Assembly: GCA_950097015.1 (NCBI GenBank)
Contig: CATNEN010000025.1
Span: 6,996,001-7,060,000, forward strand
Length of the DNA stretch: 64,000 nt
Reading direction: 5' to 3'
Source of the DNA: Macrostomum hystrix
Taxonomy: Eukaryota; Platyhelminthes; Macrostomidae
The number at the start of each line of letters is the position of its first letter. Position 1 is the stretch's first letter. This document shows, piece after piece, positions 1-9,900 of the stretch. The notes beneath the pieces are model-generated. The model was not told the origin of the DNA. It did not search any database and saw only the letters and a list, made by a program, of their open reading frames with translations. Position numbers and translations under genes: made by a program.

Positions 1-1260
1 GGCCTCCACAATCAGATGGGCCACCCTGGCCTTGAACTGAGGCGGGTATGCGAGATTATATTTAGCTATTTAACAATTAATTTCTTAGCAATAAATTAAC
101 AGCGAACAATGAATAGCTCAGATAGCTGACCTCAGCGAAAACCGTTTGCCGCTCCGGTGACAGCTCGGTTTCCTCTGGTGGGAATGCGCTCTGAGAGAAT
201 TCAATGGAAGATTCGGCGAAAAGTTATAATGAGCGCGTGTTAACAAAATGATGTATAGAAAGCAATGAGCAAAGACATATTTTGATCTGGATTGGTCTTA
301 ACGCGCCAGTTTAAAGGCCTAGATTCTTCGAAACAGCAAACAATTCCTAGAAAGTAATGAGCAGAGACGTGTTTTGATCTGGATGGGTTTTAACGCGCCT
401 AGATTCTTCGAAACAGCAAACAGTTCCTAGAAAGTAATGAGCAGAGACGTGTTTTGATCTGGATTGGTTTTAACGCGCCAGTTTAAAGGCCTAGATTCTT
501 AGAAACAGCAAACAGTTCCTAGAAAGTAATGAGCAGAGACGTGTTTTGATCTGGATGGGTTTTAACGCGCCAGTTTAAAGGCCTAGATTCTTAGAAACAG
601 CAAAAAAATCCTAGAAAGTAATGAGCAGAGACGTGTTTTGATCTGGATGGGTTTTAACACGCCTAGATTCTTCGAAACAGCAAACAATTCCTAGAAAGTA
701 ATGAGCAGAGGTGTTTTGATCTGGATGGGTTTTAACGCGCCAGTTTAAAGGCCTAGATTCTTAGAAACAGCAAAAAATTCCTAGAAAGTAATGAGCAGAG
801 ACGTGTTTTGATCTGGATGGGTTTTAACGCGCCAGTTTAAAGGCCTAGATTCTTAGAAACAGCAAGCAATTCCTAGAAAGTAATGAGCAGAGACGTGTTT
901 TGATCTGGATGGGTTTTAACGCGCCAGTTTAAAGGCCTAGATTCTTAGAAACAGCAAAAAAATTCCTAGAAAGTAATGAGCAGAGACGTGTTTTGATCTG
1001 GATGGGTTTTAACGCGCCAGTTTAAAGGCCTAGATTCTTAGAAACAGCAAGCAATTCCTAGAAAGTAATGAACAAAAGCATATTGCATATCGGGATCCGT
1101 TTAAACGCGCAAGTTTAAAGGGCCAAGATTTCTTAGAAACAGCCAGCAACTGGAACAAAGCTTTGAGAACAGGAATAGAGTTTTTGATAACCGGAACGCT
1201 GAAAACTCACCGTAACGGCAGTGGCCATTTTTATCCAGTCTGTGAAATCCTGAATCGTTC
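1..1260 (-). CDS. Unidentified multi-exon gene, partial (runs off left edge)
   Basis: Three short phase-compatible minus-strand exons can be read. The first (1249 or 1260 down to 1211) ends at a perfect GTGAGT donor and encodes DFTDWIKMATAVT. The second (190-131) is exactly 20 codons between a TCTCTCAG acceptor and a GT donor and contains PEETELSPERQTVFAE. The third (36-1, continuing past the window) encodes FKARVAHLIVEA. All three join in phase 0 and read as acidic, helix-prone sequence. I do not recognise the family. The intron between exons one and two holds the 92-bp tandem array. The 100-residue open frame covering the first exon extends into intron and is not the real protein. Exon length, phase and splice sites support the call; no homology does. 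Confidence 0.45.
260..1145. repeat. 92-bp tandem array (about 10 copies)
   Basis: The core CCTAGAAAGTAATGAGCAGA recurs at spacings of 92, 92, 92, 90 and 93 bp. Two copies are shortened to 80 bp by the same 12-bp loss of the CAGTTTAAAGG block. Each unit carries two TTCN3GAA motifs (TTCCTAGAA and TTCTTAGAA or TTCTTCGAA). The last copy (about 1060-1145) is degenerate. The array sits in an intron of the partial gene at the left edge. Confidence 0.95.
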
Positions 1261-1860
1261 CTGAAGAGGCAATATTAAAACGGTTATTGACTGACTGACA
1301 ATATGCAGGCAGCGAGAGCAGAGGGAGAAAACCAGTTTTGCTGTGTTTTTTACAGAACAACGCTTGCCAGGGGTGGGTGGCAGAGTCTGAGAGACACGAC
1401 TCACGAAGAGGGGTTGGCGCTACTGATCTAGTCACAAAGCGTGTCTCATCGCTCTCTAAGAGCAGTCAGTGTACTCAGTCAGGCAAACAGGCAAGGCCCT
1501 ATTTCAATTGGTTGAAAGTTGAGTTGCTGCTCAGTATGACATGCAAAGGGAGGAGGTTGGATTAACTGTGAGGTGTTGCTGTTCACATTGCTGATTAAAG
1601 GACCCGGCCGCCCACTGACGCACATGCACGCACAGTTTCCCTATCGATCTGATCTCAAGGTGGAAAATAGCAGCTTACCTTTCTTTATTATTAACTTGGA
1701 ACTTAATTCTCCGAACTCTAGACAAGTTTAGCAGCTGTATTTGGTTGGCCTTTCTCTACATCTGTTTCTCTGAAAGCAGTTGGATTTATAATTCACAGTC
1801 TTGGCGCAGTGTAAGAAGAGAAGGAAAACAAGCGGTTGATAATGCTCCAGGTGCATTGCA
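1261..1860. other. No recognisable gene
   Basis: Short open frames occur on both strands here but none has family resemblance or convincing splice signals. This may be upstream intron or 5' flank of the partial minus-strand gene. Confidence 0.5.
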
Positions 1861-1888
1861 CTAACCCTAACCCTAACCCTAACCCTAA
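1861..1888. repeat. Interstitial telomere-type tract (CCCTAA)n
   Basis: About 4.7 perfect CCCTAA units, the complement of TTAGGG, which is the telomere repeat of most non-arthropod animals. No subtelomeric gradient is seen on either side, so this is an internal tract rather than a chromosome end. Confidence 0.95.
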
Positions 1889-2410
1889 GACAATGCTTTC
1901 AGAATATCTAATTAATAAAAATAGAAAGAAAAAAAAGAATAGGCAGCATGGCACTGCTTATCTTCGCTTTGAATATAATAACCTAGAAAATGCCTAAGGG
2001 TGGGGTAAATCAGCCTTGCTTCCAACTCCTGACAATAGAGAATTTTAACAATAGCGGACTCTTTATCAAGAAGTGGCCAGGGGGTTGGCCAGTAAAGAAT
2101 GAGATGATTTTCCGCCGAAAAAATGGCATTGCGCTTGTCACTTCTGTTGTACAACGCGAACTAAAGAAAAGGAAGTAGCCAACGACATTCTATAATAATT
2201 GAACAGCAGACTATAAGATTGCAGCTTTATTGTTCCTTCATTCACTCATCACAATAGGCCTATGGCTCGATCAAAGGAAATGCCTATTGTCCGATTAAAG
2301 GCCTACCGTTCAATGATAAAACATGATTTATTACTACTATGCGGATAGTGAGGAAACTCCTACAAATATTTTATAAATGTCAGATCTTCTGAAATTACGA
2401 GTAATTTTCT

Positions 2411-2446
2411 CGAAATTTTAGCATGCATGTCCTGAGCATGCTAATT
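2411..2446. repeat. Inverted repeat at the edge of the 24-bp array
   Basis: TTAGCATGC and GCATGCTAA face each other across a 9-bp loop, and the outer bases GAAATT/AATTTC extend the arms with a 2-bp bulge. It ends about 5 bp before the first unit of the large array. Confidence 0.8.
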
Positions 2447-2450
2447 TCAA

Positions 2451-4365
2451 GCTGAATCACTGAAGTTAGTGATAGCTGAATCACTGAAGTTAGTGATAGA
2501 TGAATCACTGAAGTTAGTGACAGATGAATCACTGAAGTTAGTGACAGATGAATCACTGAAGTTAGTGACAGATGAATCACTGAAGTTAGTGATAGCTGAA
2601 TCACTGAAGTTAGTGATAGCTGAATCACTGAAGTTAGTGATAGCTGAATCACTGAAGTTAGTGACTAGATGAATCACTGAAGTTAGTGATAGCTGAATCA
2701 CTGAAGTTAGTGATAGCTGAATCACTGAAGTTAGTGATAGCTGAATCACTGAAGTTAGTGATAGCTGAATCACTGAAGTTAGTGATAGCTGAATCACTGA
2801 AGTTAGTGATAGCTGAATCACTGAAGTTAGTGATAGCTGAATCACTGAAGTTAGTGATAGCTGAATCACTGAAGTTAGTGATAGCTGAATCACTGAAGTT
2901 AGTGATAGCTGAATCACTGAAGTTAGTGATAGCTGAATCACTGAAGTTAGTGATAGCTGAATCACTGAAGTTAGTGACAGCTGAATCACTGAAGTTAGTG
3001 ATAGCTGAATCACTGAAGTTAGTGATAGCTGAATCACTGAAGTTAGTGATAGCTGAATCACTGAAGTTAGTGATAGCTGAATCACTGAAGTTAGTGATAG
3101 CTGAATCACTGAAGTTAGTGATAGCTGAATCACTGAAGTTAGTGATAGCTGAATCACTGAAGTTAGTGATAGCTGAATCACTGAAGTTAGTGACAGCTGA
3201 ATCACTGAAGTTAGTGATAGCTGAATCACTGAAGTTAGTGATAGCTGAATCACTGAAGTTAGTGATAGCTGAATCACTGAAGTTAGTGACAGCTGAATCA
3301 CTGAAGTTAGTGATAGCTGAATCACTGAAGTTAGTGATAGCTGAATCACTGAAGTTAGTGATAGCTGAATCACTGAAGTTAGTGATAGCTGAATCACTGA
3401 AGTTAGTGATAGCTGAATCACTGAAGTTAGTGATAGCTGAATCACTGAAGTTAGTGATAGCTGAATCGCTGAAGTTAGTGATAGCTGAATCACTGAAGTT
3501 AGTGATAGCTGAATCACTGAAGTTAGTGATAGCTGAATCACTGAAGTTAGTGATAGCTGAATCACTGAAGTTAGTGATAGCTGAATCGCTGAAGTTAGTG
3601 ATAGCTGAATCACTGAAGTTAGTGATAGCTGAATCACTGAAGTTAGTGATAGCTGAATCGCTGAAGTTAGTGATAGCTGAATCACTGAAGTTAGTGATAG
3701 CTGAATCACTGAAGTTAGTGATAGCTGAATCGCTGAAGTTAGTGATAGCTGAATCACTGAAGTTAGTGATAGCTGAATCACTGAAGTTAGTGATAGCTGA
3801 ATCACTGAAGTTAGTGATAGCTGAATCACTGAAGTTAGTGATAGCTGAATCGCTGAAGTTAGTGATAGCTGAATCACTGAAGTTAGTGATAGCTGAATCA
3901 CTGAAGTTAGTGATAGCTGAATCGCTGAAGTTAGTGATAGCTGAATCACTGAAGTTAGTGATAGCTGAATCACTGAAGTTAGTGATAGCTGAATCGCTGA
4001 AGTTAGTGATAGCTGAATCACTGAAGTTAGTGATAGCTGAATCACTGAAGTTAGTGATAGCTGAATCACTGAAGTTAGTGATAGCTGAATCACTGAAGTT
4101 AGTGATAGCTGAATCGCTGAAGTTAGTGATAGCTGAATAACTGAAGTTAGTGATAGCTGAATCACTGAAGTTAGTGATAGCTGAATCACTGAAGTTAGTG
4201 ACAGATGAATCACTGAAGTTAGTGATAGCTGAATCACTGAAGTTAGTGATAGCTGAATCACTGAAGTTAGTGATAGCTGAATCACTGAAGTTAGTGATAG
4301 CTGAATCACTGAAGTTAGTGATAGCTGAATCGCTGAAGTTAGTGATAGATGAATCACTGAAGTTA
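2451..4365. repeat. 24-bp minisatellite, about 80 copies, hairpin unit
   Basis: The unit is GCTGAATCACTGAAGTTAGT followed by GATA. Inside each unit ATCACT and AGTGAT are exact reverse complements around a GAAGTT loop. Units are almost identical apart from a few recurring single-base variants and one 25-bp unit near 2665. Because 24 is divisible by 3, frames stay open on both strands for up to 636 codons, giving monotonous octapeptides. I treat these as artefacts, not genes. Confidence 0.97.
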
Positions 4366-4489
4366 ATCATCGAAATTAAAGGGAATAGTGGTAGGAAGGA
4401 CGCGGTTGACAAGCGGATTAGGGTGAAATATAGAGAATATGAGGTGCTTGGATAAGCAATAGACAGCCGTAGTTAAATGATGGTCATCG

Positions 4490-4690
4490 GAGGTTGTGAA
4501 GTGTGGAGCGGAATCTGAAAGGTAACCAGTGGAGGTTGAGAAGTAGAGAGCGGAAGGTGAGAAGTAGACAGCGGAGGTTGAGAAGTGGGAAGCGGAAGGT
4601 GAGAAGTAGACAGCGGAGGCTGAGAAGTGGGAAGCGGAAGGTGAGAAGTAGACAGCGGAGGTTGAGAAGTAGAGAGGGGAAAGTGATGGT
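4490..4690. repeat. 42-bp minisatellite (about 4 to 5 copies)
   Basis: Alternating blocks of the type GAAGTAGACAGCGGAGGTTG and GAAGTGGGAAGCGGAAGGTG repeat every 42 bp; they look like two diverged 21-bp halves. A related motif reappears at 5310-5420. Confidence 0.9.
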
Positions 4691-5309
4691 AGTCGGGTAG
4701 GCAGAGGGTGAGGAACGATAAAAATAGGAAAAGGGTAATTTGAGTATCAGGCGCCATTTGGAACAGAAAAAGACAAAAAGAAAATGAATCCGGCAATGAG
4801 AGGCTGATTTGAGATTTTCTGACAAGATTAATCAAGGCTGGGCCAGGGATAAAAGAGGTTAGGAACACGATTCACAATTCGCGTGTTAGGCCTCCTATGA
4901 AATATAAGTCTCCCTGGATTGCAGGCTCTGCGCGGTGAAGGAAATCTGAAGGAGGGTGGGCGGGTAGCAGGCAGGCCGGCTATTCGACTCCAGGGCAGCT
5001 CAGAGCCTAGGAATTAAAACCGGTTCAAACTGGTTCAAGCTGGAATTTCTTAAACATCTCAGGTAAGAAATCTAATTTTACCTGTACAAAACGGGAAGGG
5101 AATGAAAGTCAAAATATATGATTATGATGGGCATTTTATCTATTAACAAACAACTGAAAATATTAACAGCGCTTGACAGAAAAGCGAAGTGCAACCTAAG
5201 CCGCTAGAGAACGCATCGGAGAGGGATTAATGAGGCCACATTGCTGCAACACAGATTTTGTGATAGTCTAATAGATTGACACTACACGATAGAATTTAGG
5301 TGATAGGTA
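4691..5309. other. No recognisable gene
   Basis: Purine-rich tail of the preceding array, then unique sequence. I see no coding exon, RNA gene or transposon end. Confidence 0.5.
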
Positions 5310-5420
5310 CGGATACATAGTGGATGCTGAGAAGTAGACAGTGGGAAGTGATAAGTAGATAGTTGGGGTTGAGAAGTAGATAGTGGGGGTTGAGAAGTAG
5401 ACAGTGAAAGCAGATAGGTA
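5310..5420. repeat. Short degenerate tandem array, about 20-bp unit
   Basis: Four to five imperfect copies of GTTGAGAAGTAGACAGTGGG. The core GAAGTAGACAG is shared with the 4490-4690 array about 700 bp away, so the two are related dispersed copies. Confidence 0.8.
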
Positions 5421-5776
5421 CACAGAGCTTTAGAAATAAAAAATAGGAAATTGTAATTTAGAGAGGGAGGAAACTAACAGATGGAAAGTAGGCCAAAAAG
5501 GTGAGTGCTCTTCGGCTAGTCTTTCGTGCTCACTCTATAGTTAAAATTAATCTCGCATTCGTCGGCCTCTAAAAATAAAAAGACCTCAATGCAAATGCTT
5601 TTCCACGGTCTATGGAGACATTGAAAAAACTAACATAGCTATTTTCAGCTTGAAACAAAGTCTGAATAGTACTTTTATTTAGAAGAGATTGTCTTCTTGA
5701 GCAGATATTAGCAATGATTATTTATGACCGAAGCTCTTAAATGCATGAATTTGTTGAAATATATGAGCAAAATATA
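5421..5776. other. No recognisable gene
   Basis: AT-rich unique sequence with nothing I can assign. Confidence 0.5.
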
Positions 5777-6353
5777 AGGCCGTATGAATAACTTGAGCAA
5801 TTGCTCACGAGTAAATGCTCCTACTCTGAGTTTGAGCAACCGCTCACTTTTCGTATGAATAATGATTTATCTCAAACTTCGAGCAAGTTCCCAGCCACCC
5901 GAGCAGTTGCTCAGCGAATTTTTACCATAGACAAAATGGTGATCAAAATCAGTTCCCTCTTCTTTGCTGTTTAATGGAACGAACGAGGCTCGCCTCGCAA
6001 GCAGGATTTGCTACGTGGTATGAAAAAATGTCGAATCAAGACGAAGACGATGCGATTTTCGTTCGCTATGCTAACAGAGCAGTAGGAAAGTATGCTACTG
6101 AATAGGCGCTGAGCACGCTGCCGACTTGACTCAAGAAAACGCCAGCAAATGCTTCAGACATTTGTCTATGGGCAGAGTTTATTCTTGCTGACGCGAGTCT
6201 CTACTCAGTCACAGAGCAATTGCTCGAGGGGTGAACACTAACTCTTGAGACAATCATGGTGAGCATTTGCTCAGCAGCAAGCACTCACTTTATTCATTCT
6301 GAATTGAGAATCTCGTAGACTTTGAGCAATTGCTCACTATATTCATACGGCCT
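5777..6353. mobile_element. Short TIR DNA transposon, possibly PIF/Harbinger-like
   Basis: The left end AGGCCGTATGAATA (5777-5790) is repeated exactly inverted at the right end (6340-6353). Each terminus continues into the perfect 12-bp palindrome GAGCAATTGCTC, and related GAGCA(N2-4)GCTC motifs recur inside the element at 5830-5930 and 6200-6290. The 577-bp body has a short open stretch near 6030-6105 (MSNQDEDDAIFVRYANRAVG) that ends in a stop and may be a remnant of transposase or accessory ORF. A clean target duplication is not evident. TIRs starting with AGGCC plus subterminal palindromes suggest a PIF/Harbinger-type non-autonomous element; that family call is inference. Confidence 0.8.
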
Positions 6354-6748
6354 ATTGTTCTGGTAGTTTATGGTAAAAGCAAAAATTTACAAAACCAAAT
6401 TATAAATGCTGACAGATGTTGACAGACAATTTGATTAGAACACTAAAAGAAGATAATACGATATGTATCGAAAATCGTATTTTATAAAGCGCCAGTGTTC
6501 CACTCCGAACTAGTGTGTGTTCCTGGTCTCGATTCCGCGTCACGGCCGCATTTTTTGTGGAGAATGCATTCTGGGCTTGTCATGCGAGTGAGGGTGTACA
6601 CTGTCAGACGATGAAGAAGTCAGGGCAGATGTACACACCTGTGTGATTGTGTGCTCAGGGGTCAGCGGAATGACGTGAAGAAAACCGATATGTAGCGAAA
6701 AACACATTTAATTAATGATAAAAATGATTTTAACAGTAGAAAAGTCGG
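6354..6748. other. No recognisable gene
   Basis: Intergenic sequence between the TIR element and the 3' end of the Schlafen-like gene. Nothing could be assigned. Confidence 0.5.
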
Positions 6749-6952
6749 ACAGACTGAAGGAAGAATAGCAAAATAATCAGTTTTTGCCGCACTTTGCCGC
6801 AGCATCGCCCCCGCCGTTCGGCTGCAAGAAGACGCAGCCGAAGTCTTCCTCACAGACTGAAGGAAGAATAGCAAAATAATCAGTTTTTGCCGCACTTTGC
6901 CGCAGCATCGCCCCCGCCGTTCGGCTGCAAGAAGACGCAGCCGAAGTCTTCC
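6749..6952. repeat. 103-bp tandem duplication of the Schlafen-like gene's 3' end
   Basis: Bases 6749-6851 and 6852-6952 are nearly identical. The duplicated segment contains the last coding codons and the TGA stop of the minus-strand gene, so the inner copy supplies the used stop (6880-6882) and a second copy of the C-terminal codons lies in what should be 3' UTR. Confidence 0.9.
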
Positions 6953-9900
6953 AGTTGGGCCCGTAGCCGGCGACCTTCCGCGCGCAGACGGCGGGCCTCG
7001 TGAGCAGCGGCGCTGCGCAAAGCCAGCTGGCGCGCATTGGCGGCCAGGATTTCGTTGACGCCGTGCAGCTGGCGCAAGCTGCCTCGGTTGTCGCGCGTGA
7101 ACACGGCCTTCTGGTAGGCGTGAAAACACAGCGGCCGGCCAGGCTTCACGCTCACCTGTGGGGTGGCAGAGTGACAGTTGGAGTGAAAGAGTGACATTTA
7201 GGATGACAGGGTGACAAGTTAGGGCCGCAGAGTGACACAAGGGAGTGGCAGAGTGACACTAGGGGGTGGAAGGGTGAAACAAGAGGGGTGGAAGGGTGAC
7301 ACTAGAGGGGTGGAAGGGTGAAACAAGAGGGGTGGAAGGGTGACACTAAAGGGGTGGAAGGGTGACACAAGAGGGGTGGAAGGGTGACACTAAAGGGGTG
7401 GAAGGGTGACACAAGAGGGGTGGAATGGTGAAACAAGAGGGGTGGAATGGTGAAACAAGAGGGGTGGAAGGGTGACACTAAAGGGGTGGAAGGGTGACAC
7501 AAGAGGGGTGGAATGGTGAAACAAGAGGGGTGGAAGGGTGACACTAGAGGGGTGGAAGGGTGAAACAAGAGGGGTGGAATGGTGAAACAAGAGGGGTGGA
7601 AGGGTGACACTAAAGGGGTGGAAGGGTGACACAAGAGGGGTGGAAGGGTGACACTAAAGGGGTGGAAGGGTGACACTAGAGGGGTGGAAGGGTGAAACAA
7701 GAGGGGTGGAATGGTGAAACAAGAGGGGTGGAAGGGTGACACTAAAGGGGTGGAAGGGTGAAACAAGAGGGGTGGAAGGGTGACACTAAAGGGGTGGAAG
7801 GGTGACACAAGAGGGGTGGAAGGGTGACACTAAAGGGGTGGAAGGGTGACACAAGAGGGGTGGAATGGTGAAACAAGAGGGGTGGAATGGTGAAACAAGA
7901 GGGGTGGAAGGGTGACACTAAAGGGGTGGAAGGGTGACACAAGAGGGGTGGAAGGGTGACACTAAAGGGGTGGAAGGGTGACACAAGAGGGGTGGAATGG
8001 TGAAACAAGAGGGGTGGAATGGTGAAACAAGAGGGGTGGAAGGGTGACACTAAAGGGGTGGAAGGGTGACACAAGAGGGGTGGAATGGTGAAACAAGAGG
8101 GGTGGAAGGGTGACACTAGAGGGGTGGAAGGGTGACACAAGAGGGGTGGAATGGTGAAACAAGAGGGGTGGAAGGGTGACACTAAAGGGGTGGAAGGGTG
8201 ACACAAGAGGGGTGGAAGGGTGACACTAAAGGGGTGGAAGGGTGACACAAGAGGGGTGGAATGGTGAAACAAAAGGGGTGGAAGGGTGACACTAGAGGGG
8301 TGGAAGGGTGACACAAGAGGGGTGGAAGGGTGACACAAGAGGGGTGGAAGGGTGAAACAAGAGGGGTGGAAGGGTGACACTAAAGGGGTGAAAGGGTGAG
8401 ACTAGAGGGGGATGGAAGGGTGACACTAGGGGGGTGGAAGGGTGACACTAGAGGGGTGGAAGGGTGACACAAGAGGAGGTGGAATGGTGAAACAAGAGGG
8501 GTGGAAGGGTGAGACTAGAGGGGAGTGGAAGGGTGACACTAGGGGGGTGGAAGGGTGACACTAGAGGGGTGGAAGGGTGACACTAGGGGGGTGGAAGGGT
8601 GTCACTAGGGGGTGGAAGGGTGACACTAGAGGGGTGGAAGGGTGACACAAGAGGGGTGGAAGGGTGACACAAGAGGGGTGGAAGGGTGAAACAAGAGGGG
8701 TGGAAGGGTGACACTAAAGGGGTGAAAGGGTGAGACTAGAGGGGGGTGGAAGGGTGACACTAGGGGGGTGGAAGGGTGACACTAGAGGGGTGGAAGGGTG
8801 ACACAAGAGGAGGTGGAATGGTGAAACAAGAGGGGTGGAAGGGTGAGACTAGAGGGGGGTGGAAGGGTGACACTAGGGGGGTGGAAGGGTGACACTAGAG
8901 GGGTGGAAGGGTGACACTAGGGGGGTGGAAGGGTGTCACTAGGGGGTGGAAGGGTGTCACTAGGGGGTGGAAGGGTGACACTAGGGGGCGGCAGCACACA
9001 CCTGAACCACCAGAGGCTGTCCCCGGCGCCTCTCCTCGGCCAGCACTCGGCCAGTGACCGGATGGAAGCGCACGGAGACGCGGCCGGGATCGGGCACCGG
9101 GTCGGCGCTGAACAGCAGGCGCTGAAGTCCCAGGATGAGCCGGTCGCGATCCTCAAGGCGCACAAGAATGCCCTCGATGGAAGCTGAGACGGGCGACACG
9201 CCAATGAGCAGGTGGCCCCCGCGGCGGTTAATAAGCGACATGAGGTGCGGCGCAATGTCGTTAGCCATGAGCTCGGCTGCTGAGTGCCGTGAATTCAGCA
9301 GCGCCAGAGTCGCTGATTGGCCAACGCCGGCCGGGAGTCTTTGTCCGGCCCGCAGCGGCCAAGCCAGACTGTGGCGGCCAAGTTCCAGGGAGCCATCGGA
9401 GTCGTTGGCGTACACGCTGCTGGCACGGCCAACCAAATCGGCGTAGCAGACGGAGGCCGGCTTGCCAACCTGCGGCTGGAGGCCAATTTCGACGGGTGCG
9501 GGCGGCGTGGCGCCGGAACGGATCGCCATGGCTGTCAGAACCGCATTGGTTGCCGCCGTTGGCGGCGGCTTTGCGGGAGCTTGAACTAGGACACAGTCGA
9601 ATGCGAGGCAGTGGGCCAGTTCCAAGCACTGTCCCAGTTTGGCCGACTCGCCAAGGACAGCCAAAGTCAGGTCCGTCAGGGCCAGTCGGACCGAGGAATT
9701 CGGCGCCCTGACGGAGGAGTCCCCAACCAGCAGGCGCGCGGCGGCGTCGGCCAGAGCGTCGGCCAGCTCGTCGCGCAGACAGTCGACTCGCAGCGTTGTC
9801 GGCTGTGCCCGGAGCAGGCCGGCTGCCGCGGACAGGCCCCGGGCCGCCGAGGTGGCGTCCGATTGGCGTGAGGCGCGGTCTAAACGGAATTCCGGCACGT

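Noticed and set aside
2451-4365. CRISPR array
   Set aside because: Units are contiguous with no unique spacers, and the context is a spliced animal genome. The same applies to the other arrays.
2447-4412. Open frames of 636, 584 and 484 codons
   Set aside because: They are translations of the 24-bp array, open in several frames on both strands because the unit is divisible by 3 and contains no stop. No unique N- or C-terminal domain is present.
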